Assembly (NCBI GenBank): GCA_964007475.1
Contig: OZ023273.1
Location: forward strand, 143,937,308 to 144,001,307
DNA length: 64,000 nucleotides
Source of the DNA: Hybos culiciformis
Taxonomy: Eukaryota > Arthropoda > Insecta > Diptera > Hybotidae
Reading direction: 5' to 3'
In this document: one piece after another, positions 31,746-44,900 of the stretch
How the letters are laid out: each line of letters begins with the position of its first letter
Numbering within the stretch: the first letter of the stretch is position 1
Notes under the pieces: generated by a model
Databases searched by the model: none
What the model was told of the DNA's origin: nothing
What the model saw: the letters and a program-made list of their open reading frames with translations, nothing else
Program-made: the position numbers and the translations under genes

Positions 31746-33418
31746 ATGCTCAAATATATAGTCATAGTTTTCACAGCATTAGCTTTAAAAGTGATTTTAG
31801 CCACACCAAAAGTGCTAGAATACAAAGATCCTTTGAAATCGGGGATAAATATTTGGATGACAATTGGTGCAAAACACAGAACTGTTGAAGTTTCATGGAT
31901 TAACGCTAGAATGCATACAGGTGATGTTATATTAATAACAAATGGAAAAACAGATTTTTTTCAAAAAGTATCACTATCAGATCATGGTATGGGTGTTGAA
32001 GGAAGCGGCAGTGATTTAGATTCAACTATTATATCAATTGGCGGAAATGAAGGATGGAAAACTAGTGATTCTGCCATAGAAATTGTTGGCGCAATTCAAC
32101 CACAAGAACCGAGTCAATGGGTGGCAACAAATATAAAATTTAATTTAGAATTTTCAAAAGATATTACTAAAGAAACCGATTGCTATGCATATTGGGCTAA
32201 TTATATTGATAAAAACGGTGAAATTATTTCAACAGGATGTATTCGAGCATATCCAAGATGGATGAATGACATGAAATCAGTTGTTGGACAATTTAGAATT
32301 CGTGATTTAATGATTCCAGGTAGTCATGACAGTGGTTCCTATCGACTAAATTTTGATCCTGATAGAAATGAAACACTTGTAACAAAATACGCATTAACTC
32401 AGGATGATGACATACGATCTCAATTAATGCATGGTATTCGATACTTGGATATTAGAGTTGGATATTATCGAAAAACAGAAGAGCAATTTTTTATTAATCA
32501 TGGAATTACTAAACAGGTACCGCTAAATGATGTTGTGAATCAAGTTATTGATTTTGTATTGGAAACTAATGAAATTGTAATTTTTGATATTCAAGAATTT
32601 CCTATCGGTAAGTTTATCACAACAGCTTAACTATTATTGCAATTTGCCAAAATATTTTGGAAGGCATCAATATGCTTTATCTAATTTTTAATTCTTATCC
32701 GCATGTGAAATAAAAAAAAATATATATATAAAAGTTCAAAAATTATGGTTCTTATATGAGAACTAAACGATATTTTTAAATGTTATCTTAATATTTATCT
32801 AAGTCTTTAATCAGTTTAAAAAATTTAAATAGGCTTGAGACTTATTATTAGCTCTTTAATCTTATTTTTTTCTATATATCTTATTTTGTTTCAATCTTGA
32901 TTTCAGGTTTCGGAAAAGATTTGACGATTCACAGAAAATTGGTATCATATCTTCGTGGAAAATTTGGTCACTTATTAGTGGATCCGTCATTATCATGGCA
33001 AACCTTGTTGTCAACAGTGTGGCAAAGAAAACAAAATATATTTTTATCATATGATAATTTTGCTGTTGTTTCCGAATTTTCAAACACACTTTTCCCGCCA
33101 TGTGATCAAAGGTGGGGAAACAAACGAAAATGGGCTGATTTAGAAAAATATTTAAGACGCATGCACACATATGACGCATTAAGATTGTCAAGTAGACCAG
33201 TTTCCGATATGGCGGAATTAACACCAGACTCTTGGGGAGTTATCTCAGATAAGTACGGTGGATTGAGAAAAATGGCAGATTCAATGAACTGGTTAGTCAC
33301 TAAGTTATATCGAGAAGACTTAGGTAAAACAAGTAATATTGTATCTTGTGATTTTTATCGCGGTACAAATATAGTGGATTTATCAATTTATTATAATTAT
33401 AGAAAAGTTATATTGTGA
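31746..33418 (+). CDS. Secreted PI-PLC X-domain phosphodiesterase, copy 1
   Basis: 457 aa in two exons, 31746-32607 and 32907-33418 (GTAAGT donor, TTTCAG acceptor, phase 1). The ATG at 31746 is preferred over an upstream in-frame TTG because it starts a clear signal peptide (MLKYIVIVFTALALKVILA), so the product should be secreted. Residues about 25-180 form an N-terminal domain (WMTIGAKHRTVEVSWINA...) typical of insect members. The PI-PLC X domain then begins at MIPGSHDSG with catalytic His194. The second His252 is in FFINHGI, with QLMHGIRYLDIRVGY and NEIVIFDIQEFP between and after. It would cleave phosphatidylinositol-type head groups if active; substrate is unknown. Calcium-ligand details cannot be judged here. 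AATAAA follows at 33445. Confidence 0.9.
32608..32906 (+). other. Single intron of PI-PLC X gene copy 1
   Basis: Donor GTAAGT, acceptor TTTCAG. It splits the Gly codon after the EFP motif, exactly as in copy 2, showing that the tandem duplication post-dates this intron. Confidence 0.9.
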
Positions 33419-34978
33419 TTCAAAAAAAAAAAAAAAATTGGTCTAATAAAGAATGTTCCTTTTGATATTCAATGTCTTTTAATAATTCTCTAATCTAATA
33501 CATTATTTATATTAGAGATCTTTATCCATTCACGCATAAAAAATCAATTTCCGATCTTATTATATGTATATAGTTTTTATAATAGTGTAGAATCAATAAA
33601 TTTTCATAATCATAATCTAAAAGTACATTACTCAACAAGAGCGTTACCTAAGTTGTGTGTAATACTTTATTTTATTATCGTGAGTAACTTTCTACCCTGA
33701 AAACGCATGTGTAAAATAATATATTTTTTCACTATAACCTGTAGGGGGTTTTTAAATTATAAAATCACTTGTACACTTCAATATTATTGAATGTTTTTTT
33801 AAAAGAGCTAACGTTCTAAAAATATTGTACGTAATGAAATCATAATGACCGTGTTAACAATATTAAAAATAAGAAACTCGGCACTTCTATAAATTTAACA
33901 AAAAGTCCTAATTTAATCATATTGATATTGATTTTTTTTTGTTAAACAATTAAATAATTTTACTTATGAAGAGCAATCCAATATTGACAACTTAGATAAG
34001 ATAAGGAACACAAGAGCCTCGCTAATAAAAAAAATCAATATTTGTTGTCACATAAGATATAACTAATTTACATTTTGTATTAATAATTATTATTATAAAA
34101 GGCATAAATAGCAATAAAACATTCAGCTTTGAATTTTTAACCCCATATTAATATTATTTTATTGGTATTATTAACCAAGTTTCAAGATATACCTATAACT
34201 CATGAGAATAAACTTCAATTTTTTTTTGGAAAAGAAAAGATGATATAAGGCAGTTGTCGTTGAAGAAGAATTATCTTATATGGAAATAAATTAAAGTTTT
34301 TTTTATTGAAAAAGACACTATAATATATACTATTTATGTAAAAAAAAAAAAAAAAAATTATTAATTCTTTTGTGCATTCTAATCGAAATTAAAATGGTAA
34401 TCTTAAGTTGAAAACAAATCTCTATAAGTAGGTACTTCAGAAACATTTGCGCTTATTTAATTTTATATATATTTTTTTTAATAACAATGGATTTTTTATT
34501 AAAAAAATAATAACAACTATTAATCGGATAAAATTGATAATATACATATATAATGTTATTTTGTCATTTTGTAAGAAATTTTTTATATAATAAAAACCTA
34601 TTAAAAAATTTTAACACTATTTAGTCGATAAAATTCGTTCAAACAGAAGAATTTAAATTAATTATTGATTATTATTTAAAAACAAAAAAACTAATTTCAA
34701 CTCCTCTGCGACGAATTCAAGCTTAGCTTATTTTACAATTATAAGGTGATTTCTTTTAAAAAAAAAATAATTAGAAGTAAAAAAACTCTTAATTCGGTGT
34801 AAAATAAAATAAAAAATTGTATAAGGTTTGGAATACTGTTAAAATACTATCAGCATATAATATGAATTACATATCTGCATAATTAAGTTATTGAAGTTTT
34901 AGCAAAAAAAAAAAAACAACAAATAATTGAATTTCGCTCGTTTTCTTTTTTGGATTATATATTAAAATTTTAGTTAAT
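33419..34978. other. Intergenic region between the two PI-PLC X paralogues
   Basis: 1.56 kb, AT-rich, with the copy-1 3' UTR at its start. No exon fragment or intervening gene is visible. The copy-2 promoter must lie in its 3' part. Confidence 0.6.
33445..33450 (+). terminator. Poly(A) signal of PI-PLC X copy 1
   Basis: AATAAA 27 nt after the TGA stop, following an A-run. Confidence 0.6.
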
Positions 34979-37626
34979 ATGCACAAAATGATAAATAAAA
35001 TTTATATTTTTATTTTATCTATAATTTTAATACCTAAACCTATCGAGTTGTATCCCTTAACAGCTGAATTGGACAGTAATAATAACAATACTGATTCTTT
35101 ACCAAAATTATGGTTAACATTCAATGCGAAAAATAGATTTATTGAAGTTTCTTGGATAAATGCTAGAATCCAACCAGGCGATTTAATATTATTAACTAAT
35201 GGTGAATCAGACCAATTTACATTATCTAATAATAATTTAACATTGACAAGTAATAAAAATAATGTCAATGTTATAGAATCAATAGAGCCCAAAAAATCGG
35301 ATGATTATATTACAACTAAAATAAAATTCAATATGAAATTGTCTGATGAAGTTAATATAAAAACATCATGTTACGCGTATTGGGTAAATTATGTTAATTT
35401 AAATGGTGACATTCTATCAACTGGATGTATTCGAGCTTATCCAACATGGATGAATGATATGAAATCTGAAATTAATGAATTGAAAATTAGAGATTTAATG
35501 ATACCAGGTACTCATGATAGCGGAGCATTTAGACTTAATTTTGATCCAGAGAAACATATAAATCAACTAAATCTTTTTACTAAATATTCCTTAACACAAG
35601 ATGATAGCATTTATTCACAATTAATGCATGGAATACGTTTTCTTGATATTCGAGTTGGTTATTTTTCTTTAACAAAATTAAAATTCTACATAACACATGG
35701 ATTTACAAAACAAATCTCTCTTATATCGGCAATAAATGACGTTAAAAGATTTGTAGAAGAAACAAATGAAATTGTTATATTCGATGTTCATGAATTCACT
35801 AGAGGTTAGTAAATAATTCGATTTGAACTGTTAAAAATTCCAATTATATTATTTATTAAGTACGAAAAAATAAAAGGTCTAAAGATTGGAACTTGTAAAA
35901 ATTGGTCAGGGCAATTTTTCGTTAAAAAAAAAAACAAATAAATCAAAAAGAAAAAAGAAAAAGTGTTTTTAAATGAATTAGTGTTGGCTTTCGGAAAAAA
36001 ATGTAGAAGTGTAGTGTATATCATTAAATGAAGTATGTGGGTTTCAGATATATTTCTTAACCGTCGATTTCCAGCCATAATTCCATTTTAATCAAATCCC
36101 TCGCTCCGATTCTTTCGAACAATTGGGAGGCTTAACATTTTTTTAGTTTCCTTCAATCATGCACTCGTATACAAATTCTTAATAAAACCCAGCCTCAGCC
36201 CGACGACGCAAACTACCTCCGATACTGATTTTCATCGAAATCTGTTCAAATTTTATAAAAATTTCATATTTTAAAAGAATATGAAAATTAATTAGCTAGA
36301 CTAAAAACAATTTAAAACTTGCTGTGCGCTTATAGAAGAATTTTGTGTTTTTTGTATGTCACAGCTTAAAAATAAAATCTCGAATTTTTTTTAACGTTTT
36401 TTTTCGAGGTTTTTTTTCAGAGTCTTTTTTATCGAAATGCTGTTACAGGCCCAAAACATATTGGCTTATTTTGTGGCTAAGTAAAGCCATTGTAAAATTC
36501 AAACGATATATTTTTATTACATATTTAAAAAAAAATGTTACAATTATTAAAAAAAATTAAAAAAAATATTTGAAATTGTTTTTAAATAACAAACTTCATA
36601 TTTATTGGCCGAAACTCTTTACACTTGTACTGCACTTGTGTTTTTTGTTTCTACGATCGTTCTTACCATTCGAACATGTAACAAAAGAAGGAAGCACATT
36701 AATGTAAATTTCTACCAAATAAGTCAAAAGCGTCAAGCAAAATGTCAGCATTAATGTAATTAAAATCACATTTTTTTATTTAATGACTTTAATTTTTCAT
36801 AGATCACAAAATGTTCGAAATTTGAAATTTAAAGGAACTATTATGTACCAGTTTCAAAAGTACTTAGGTATATCATTTTTATGTCAATTATACAAAATTG
36901 TGAACATTCTATAACCAGCAAACAATGTTATATTAATTTTTGAGCATTCTCACGACGAAAGAAGAAATTCTGATTTTATTTCAATTTCTTTAAAACTGGA
37001 TCTACAGTGAAGACGAGTAAAAAAAACAAATTGTAGTGGTAGTGCCCCTTTCAATTGCCAAACATATAAATTATTTACCTGATTATTTTTTATTTTCTTT
37101 AATTTTAGGATTTGAAAAAAATGATTTGGACAGACATTACCAACTAGTACAATATTTGAACGAAAGCTTCGGAAGTATGCTTGTAGATCCATCTTTAAAA
37201 TGGAATACAAAATTTACGAATGTTTGGGAAAGAAAACAAAATGTTTTCTTATCATATCAAAATCCTACAGTTGTATCGAAATACCCAAGCATTTTATTTC
37301 AATCAGTTGAACACAGATGGGGCGATAAAACTGATTGGAATAGTTTGAAAAAATATTTGCAAGATAAACATAAAAATTCTTATTTATATGATAGACCAGT
37401 ATCCGATATGGCTGAATTAACACCAGATTATTGGGGAACAATTTTGGATAAATATGGAGGATTAAGAGCAATGGCCAATTCAATTAATTTTGAGGTCACT
37501 AAATTATATAGAGAAGAATTAAAGGAAACCAGTAACATTGTAGCTGTAGATTTTTATAGAGGAACAAGTATTGTAGATTTATCTATTTATTATAATAATA
37601 AAAAGCATTCAAAAAATTATCGATAA
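34979..37626 (+). CDS. Secreted PI-PLC X-domain phosphodiesterase, copy 2
   Basis: 447 aa in two exons, 34979-35804 and 37109-37626 (GTTAGT donor, TTTTAG acceptor, phase 1). The N-terminus, MHKMINKIYIFILSIILIP, is a probable signal peptide; the Met at position 4 could also start it. The N-terminal domain (LWLTFNAKNRFIEVSWINAR) matches copy 1. The X domain has His179 in MIPGTHDSG and His240 in FYITHGF, with QLMHGIRFLDIRVGYF and NEIVIFDVHEF. The second exon carries the FEKND...VDPSL, RKQNVFLSY, RPVSDMAELTPD and DFYRGTSIVDLSIYYN blocks conserved with copy 1. Both putative catalytic His residues are kept, so both copies look functional. Divergence is highest near residues 60-90, where the linker is Asn/Ser-rich. 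Confidence 0.9.
35805..37108 (+). other. Single intron of PI-PLC X gene copy 2 (1.3 kb)
   Basis: Same position and phase as the copy-1 intron but four times longer. It contains a stretch at about 36080-36190 that recurs near 45960-46080 and, more diverged, near 44210 (see repeat entries). An open frame at 36345-36560 has no coding signature. Confidence 0.85.
36080..36190. repeat. Dispersed intronic repeat, copy A
   Basis: Shares the order CATTTTAATC...TTCGA...GGGAGGCTTAACATTTTT...CTCCTTCAATC-like...TTCTTAATAAA with 45960-46080. The resemblance is imperfect and was found by eye. Confidence 0.5.
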
Positions 37627-38297
37627 TTGGAGTAACAGAATTAAATCTATTTTTATTTATTACCCTAATTAAGTTAAAATTTCAAAATTGCGAAGAGCCA
37701 ACTTTAGGAATTAATTTTTGTTCACACTATGCGTTTTCCTCAAAAAATCCCCTCATTGCAACCTTTCTTGCCTTTCACTAAATCAAAATTCTTAGATTAT
37801 AAGTTCCCAGCCCAATGATTTCATAACCAACAAACAAAAATTTAAAATTAAATTTTTATTCAGATTCAGAGACTTACAAATTATCAAGAATTATGCGACA
37901 AATTAAAATTTTTTTTCAATGTCAAAAAGATCAGTCAGTTTTTGTTACGTTTTAAATACAAAATAAGGACTCGCCAGAACTCGCGTATTTTGATATTTAA
38001 AACAAGTTAATTGTAAAAAAAAATCTAACTCGTCTGAATTCATAAAAAATAATTGTACAGTGCCTTATTATTAACGTTTTGAAGAATGTCACCATTATCT
38101 TCGTAGTATTTCTTACACACCTATTGAGGAACATTCGAAATAAAAAGTTATCAAAAGAACATTTCATAAAAAATTGTAGACAACCTCTTCTTTTATGATT
38201 TGGGCAAAAGTTTGTAAAGCTTATTATTAATTCTCTTTTTTTATTCGAAGGCTACTTTGAGATAAAAACAAAATAATATTTTTCACCTATTATATAA
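37627..38297. other. Convergent 3' region between PI-PLC X copy 2 and AFG2A
   Basis: 670 bp holding the 3' UTRs of two genes in tail-to-tail orientation. A plus-strand AATAAA at about 38139 and a minus-strand AATAAA (TTTATT, 38240-38245) overlap in range, so the two transcripts may overlap at their ends. No ORF. Confidence 0.5.
38240..38245 (-). terminator. Poly(A) signal of AFG2A
   Basis: Minus-strand AATAAA about 52 nt past the stop codon at 38298. Confidence 0.5.
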
Positions 38298-41050
38298 TTA
38301 TTTCTTTATCAAGTATTCGTCATATAAATTTAATAATTCTTTGCTGGTTCTTGGTCTAACTAATTGCAAAGCCTTTTCAAAATGACTTTTCTCTACAAGT
38401 TGAGCATCAAAACTGTCTTCTAATGTTTTCAAAGCAGCTTCATTACATACAGCTTGGATTTCGGCTCCTGAATAACCTTCTGTTTGTTGGGCCAACTCAT
38501 TCACATTAACGTCGTCAGCCAAAGGCATTTTACGTAATTTTATTTTAAATATTTCCTTGCGAGTATTTTCATCTGGCAGACGTACATAAATAATTCTATC
38601 TATTCGACCCGGTCGAAGTAAAGCTTTATCAATCATATCGGGTCTATTGGTTGCGGCCACTATCGTAACATCCTTTAAAGTATCAACACCATCTAATTCA
38701 GTGAGTAATTGAGTTAGTACACGTTCTTTAACAGATTGTCCACTCGCTGATCGTTCACCACCTATTGCATCAATTTCATCAAAGAATATAATTGAAGGAG
38801 CAACTTGTCGTGCTTTTCGGAAAACTTCGCGTACGGCTCGCTCAGATTCCCCAACCCACATGGAGAACAGTTCAGGGCCTTTTATAGAAAGAAAATTTAA
38901 ATTTGATTCTGTTGCTAGCGCTTTGGCAATTAGTGTTTTAGAACATCCGGGAGGACCGAACATTAAAACGCCCCTTGGTGGTTTAATGCCTAGTTGTTTA
39001 AATTTTTCCGGGTAAATTAATGGCCATTCAATTGCTTGCTTTAATTTTAATTTTAATTCATCTTGTCCCCCAACATCAGACCACCGAACATTTGGACATT
39101 CTATTAAAACTTGTCGCATTGCACTTGGCTTAACTTGGGTTAGAGCGTAATCCACATCCTCTATTGTTATTTTATTTTTCTGGTGCTTTAGTGCATTCAT
39201 CGCAGCTTTGTACACTAAAGTTGCTAAATCAGAACCAACAAAAGCGTGTGTAACATCGGCAATTTTCTTAATATTTTCTTCATTAAGGTTAAACTCAGTT
39301 TTAGCCAAATGTTTTTTTAAAATGTGTAATCTTTCTAAAGGTGACGGTGGTGAAATTTCTAATTCAATATCCAATCTCCCGCAACGTCTAATACCTTAAA
39401 TTTAAGAATAAATAAACATTTATTTGTAGAAAAATACTCTTTGAAAATTGTACCTGAATTCAAATTTTCAATATTGCCACTAGTTGCCAAAATAAATGTT
39501 TTTCTTCCTTTTTCGGTTGAATTTACTGTATCCAGTAAATCTAGAAATGCTACACTGACTCTTTTTATGATTTCATTTGTTTCCTGTTTAGGGCAAATGT
39601 TATTGACATCTTCGATAAATATTATTGAAGGTTTTGGATATGTTTTAAATGCATCTTCAAACTTTGCGTTTAAATTTTTCTCAGTTTCACCGAAAAACTT
39701 ACTAAAAATTTCAGATGTTTTGATTTTAATAATTTTAGTTCCCAGCGAATGAAATTCATTAGAAATTGCTTCACAAATCATCGATTTCCCACAACCAGGT
39801 GGACCGTGAATTAAAATTCCTCTTGGAATTTTAACATCATGAGGTATTTTATGAAATCCTAATGCAATTTTTGCAGAATCTTCAATGGTTTCCTTAATTT
39901 CAGAATATCCTCCAATATCCGCTTTTGTGATTGTTGGTTTATTCACTTGTTTTTCTATTATTGAATCTTTTAATTCGATATTAATTTTTGTCTTATGGGT
40001 AACTTTAATAAATTCTATCTGCTGGGATAGTTTTAAATTTTTTAACTTCATTTCTAAGCTTTCATCCATAAATTCGGATCCAAAATTTTTTATTAAAAAA
40101 ATTAGATTTTTGTTCAAAAAATTAATTTTAATTTCATTTCCTTTGACGAAAATTAATGTTTTCAATTGAGCGGACAAAATTTTTTCTAGTTCACATTTTG
40201 CGGCCGTTAAATCAATTTGCTTAGGTTCCAATAGCTCTAATGTGATTTCATTGGCTGGAATTGGATCTGAATACAATTCTTCCAGTTTTAATTGATGATT
40301 TCGATAATTAGAAAAATATTCTTCATAATCTAAAAAATGAATTTATGTTAGACAATTAATGACTGAAACTGCAATTGTGGATTCAATTGAAATAATCTAA
40401 TCTATATAAACGCTTAGACCTCATTTAAATAGGAAAAAAAATTTCAAAGCCTCAACAGAGGTAGTCGCTACCTAAATTCAAAGATTCGCGCGTGAATGAC
40501 GAGTAGTAAATATTAGTCAATGAGTAATAAAAATTTCAAACCGATCATTAACTCATTAACTCAACCATTTTATTAGTATTAGTCCCTATATCTAAAGCAC
40601 ATTATTAAATACGAGAAAAATTTGATTTGTCTTACCATCTTCACTCACAAAAATTGTGGTCATAAAATTATCCGGTTTTGGCCAAATTGTTCGAATAATT
40701 GGTGGTAATTCGGGTTTATCGATGGAAGATATTAATATTTTCTGACCAATAAAGAATCGACATAATCTTATTGCACCTTCGCTAATGAAAACTAAATTGT
40801 TCAAATGTTTTTTTGGTATTTCTGCCAATTCTTCTGTGATTAATTGTTTTTCCACGCTTGTCGTGTAGAACGAATTATTTTTTATGAATGACAAATTACG
40901 ATAATTTTTAAAATCTTCAGAATCAATCTCAATTGGACAAAATTTCTCATGTGAATTGCAGTCATTCGAAGCTATTAATGTTGAACATTTCTCGCAATTA
41001 AACCAAAAATCCTGAGGTTTTTTTTTCGCTAACAAAGATTTCCTGGACAT
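38298..41050 (-). CDS. AFG2A: AFG2A (SPATA5-like) tandem AAA+ ATPase
   Basis: 795 aa in three exons on the minus strand: 41050-40636, 40329-39454 and 39394-38298; all phases close. AFG2-type ATPases release Rlp24 from pre-60S ribosomal particles, by family knowledge. The N-terminus has a short Cys/His cluster (CEKC...H...C, residues about 20-40) and an N-domain. D1 carries Walker A GPPGCGKS (314-321), but its Walker B reads IIFIED where DE is expected (378-379), and sensor 1 reads ATSGN in place of ATNRP. D2 is canonical: GPPGCSKT (577-584, the Ser variant typical of AFG2A), IIFFDEID (D636, E637), VAATNRPDMID and arginine fingers in RPGRIDR. Length is close to fly homologues and shorter than human. 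D2-driven activity is inferred. It is divergently paired with BLTP3. Confidence 0.93.
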
Positions 41051-41934
41051 AATCGAGTTCTGAACGAAAATAATATAATGGTTTTTATTTATTTATTATT
41101 TTTATTTTTAATAAGTAGTACTTCTTCCTTCCTATTTTTAAATATTTAGAATGTACTCCAGTTTTCATGCAACACTAAAACCTTACCAAATAAAAACTAC
41201 CAATTGCTATGCTATGCTATTCCATTTGCCAAATCTAATATCAAAATAATCAAAACAAAAGGAGACAAACAAAACAAACAAAACAAAAAAGCATGGATGT
41301 AAAATGTAAATAAACACCATACAGATTACTGTTGTCACTTTTCTGTAAAGCGATGAAAATTCTATTTCTGTTAATTTTATAGTTCTGTAAAAAAAAGTGC
41401 TACCAGATTAAAAAAGAATTGATTTAAAAAGATTTTATTTCAAGGTGCTCTAGTCTGAGTGTAGAAATAAAAATAAAAATTAATATTTAAAAAAAGGGAA
41501 GATTGGACCAGTTATCAGCGTTAACTAAAGAATAAACAAAAACTTCTGTCGAAGCTATTAACAATTTTTTTTCAGATACGATACGATTAACAAAGAATAT
41601 AAGTTCAGCATCAGTTAATTTAAAAGAACGAAAAAAAAATTAAATGTTGCTGTAACCAGATCTTTTTTGGAAAACGTAAACATAACAGATTGCAGTAATC
41701 TGAATATTCTGAATAAAAATTGTACAGATATTTTGTTTACAATTATTGTAATTCCTCTGCTGCTGAAGCAGAAAAATTCCACTTTCATAAATTAAATGTC
41801 ATAAAATTTGATTTTGTCATCGGTTCCGTGTTCGTGTAATTTTTTTCTTCTGAAAAAAATAAATTAATAATAAAAAAAATAATTAAATAAAAAAAAATAT
41901 GAAAATAAAGTGAATAAATTTAAAAAAAAAAAAA
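41051..41934. promoter_or_regulatory. Shared divergent promoter region, AFG2A / BLTP3
   Basis: Start codons of two housekeeping-type genes lie head to head 884 bp apart with no intervening ORF, so both promoters and 5' UTRs must be here. No TATA box can be called with meaning in this AT-rich DNA. The segment has several A-rich runs (AAACAAACAAAACAAA near 41265) but no repeat element. Confidence 0.6.
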
Positions 41935-44900
41935 ATGGTTTCGATAATTAAAAATCAACTTTTAAAACATTTATCACGGTATTTATAAAAGAAAAAAACA
42001 ATTTTTTTTCAACTTTGATTTTGATTCTCAAAAATTGATTTTTCCATATCATAAACGACACAAACTATATTTTTGAAATAAGGATTTAGCACTTCTTAAA
42101 TAACTTTTAAAAACTATTTGGAAAATATAGATTTGTTCCACAATCAAATGTTATAAAAAAAAATTTTCATTTCCTTAATTCTCTTCCTTATTAATTCTAT
42201 TTTTACGTAAAATTTTTAATGAACAGGAAATTGATTTTTTTCCTTGTTTTCACTTTTTTTTTTTTTTTTGCATTGTTCTCCCTTTCAAAATTTTGGAAAA
42301 GTATTGCATTAAAATATTGTAATCCAGATTCTCAGTACAGTTATTATCAATTACAAATGAAAGTGAACCTAGTTTCAAATTAAAATTTTATGAAATTAAA
42401 CGGCAAACGCAATAACTCATGTTTAACAGCACGTTTTTCGCATTTTGACTTCAAATAGAATAATGACCTTTATCCATTGCCAAATTTTAATGAAAATTAA
42501 TTTTCAGCCCCTAGTCTAAGTTCTTAGTTCAAAGGTTGACGCCGCCCTTAATATGACCAGTTGAGGGCATTTAACACTTGAGCCCGTTTATAAAATTATT
42601 ATTTTTGGTTTTTTTTTTTTTACCTAATGTTGTTCCATCCGTTTTATAAAAGTATAATAAACACAATAATATAGTATCTAGGTACCTACCTAAATGTTTT
42701 TAATTTTTCGAAAATAACTAACTACTGATAAGTTATATTTACATTATTATTTTTGAATCAGAAAACTTAATCTTAGTATTTAGACTGTTTTAAACTTTTC
42801 TTAAATAACATTTATGATTTTAAATTAGCTTTAAAACTTCAAATATGTTTTAACTTTCAAAATATCTACAACTAGTTTGATTTGACTTTTGACTTGTTTT
42901 TTTTTTTGTGTATATTTTGTGAAAAAGGAATAATATGTATTTACCTCGGTATTTATCTACCTACAACAACCACTGATTAAGAATACTAAAAGTATTCTTA
43001 ATCAATGTTACAACATAACATTATTTTCCCTATGGAAATTATACTTTTTTTTTATGCAAAAAAAAAAAAAAATGAAATAAAAAAAAACAATATTTCTAGA
43101 TCAAAAGGGATAATATAATTAAATTTATTGAAAACAAAAAATAAAATTAATATTTTTCTTTATTATACTTAAGAATATTTTTTAATCCTAATTTTTTTTA
43201 TTGCCCTTTGGCCCACCTAAAAATAATAGAAAATTTCTTGTTTCTTTTGTAATTTATTTTTTATATATTTTCTTGATATCATTTAAAAAGATAAAAGTTT
43301 AAGAAACTTTTATATACAACAGTATCAGTCATACATACACAAAATGTTTACTTTGTTTTTTGTTTTTTTTTTTTTTCATTTTTTATTTTGTTCAACGAAA
43401 AATTCTGTGTATATAGGGTGTCTGCTGGGGTATGAAGACTTTTTGTTTTTCAATGCACAAATCTGATCTCTGTTAATTTAAAAAATATTAAAGTTTCATT
43501 TGAATGTGATAAAGTTTTTAATTTAAAAATGAAAATATATTTTTTTTTTAATTAAATGTTATGAATAAAAATTTTGAAAGTAGGTTAAAAAAATGAAATT
43601 ATTGAAAAATGTCAAAGACGTTACATTTTAACATTTACGTAATTTAAGCACGATTTACACGCATCTAGGAAAAAAATGTGTTGTAAAAACAGAGATTCAG
43701 ACAATTTTCAAATCAAAGTCTCACATGTCTGAAGAGAAAGTAGATAGTAGGTATGCTTTTATCGGAGCATTATAACATCGGAAAATAGTTTTTATCAAAG
43801 ATCTCACGTAAAAAATATGGTTGGATGTACGTAAATAAGGCGTTAGAAGAGCCTATTGATCTCTTTTGTGTTCAATTTCCCGGCTATGGTGAAAATTTAA
43901 TCTGAAATCCTGAATATTTCTGCCAACAGACATTATTGCAGACTTCTTCCTTCCATTTAGGCATGGTGTGCAATTTTATAAATTTTAAAATCCAATTAAA
44001 AATATAAAACAAAAGGTAGCTCATAAAAATTGAAGTACAGGTTCCGTTTTCAATATTTAGATATTTTAGTTTTAAGATACCTTGGTCAGAACCATGAGCT
44101 AAACATATTTTTAGGGTATACTTCAGTAACATATATATACCATTAATGCCATTTAATCGTATATAATATATATCATATACAAATGTAAAAAATTCCATCT
44201 AAATCTAGACCCGTTCGAACTCTTGGAAACAGTTCTGGTCTAATATTTTTTTTAAGTTCCTCTAATCGACATCTACCTAACCCAACACACCCATTAAAGT
44301 TTTTACGAAAATATAAAATATATAAATTTTGTGTGAAAATAATTTAGACCCCCCTAGTCGTAGAATTCCATCCTTTAGTCGAAAGTATTTGAGATTTCGC
44401 ATATTTTGAGTTATTTAAGTTGAGGGCGTTCGGACGGACATTTAATGAAAAATTATTGTATTTTTTTTTTTAATTTTTAATGGAAAACTGGCTGAAAACC
44501 ACACATTTAATTATTTTAAATTAAATTTTAATAATTCTTTTTGTTTAAAGAATTTTAGTGTCGGTGTGACAGAGAGACAGAAAATAATAAAAATATTCAT
44601 TTAGTTTGATGAAAAATATGCGATTTTCTTAATCAAAAATAGGTTATTTTCGAATTATCAGAAACAACTACATTATCTATAATAAATCAAAAACTAGATT
44701 CAAAATTCATTATTATCAATTTTTTTTATTTTTTTTTAACAATTAATTTTATGTTTTGGTATGATTTCTTTTTTTATGTACTAATTTTGTTATCCACATT
44801 TAAATATAACAACACCACAACTATTATACCAATTAAATTTTCATTGTAAGTATACAATTAAAAAAAGGAAAAAAATATTGATTGAAAAATTCAATTAGAG

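Noticed and set aside
36345..36560. 71-codon plus-strand frame in the PI-PLC copy 2 intron
   Set aside because: No conservation with copy 1, no domain, and it lies wholly between well-supported splice sites.
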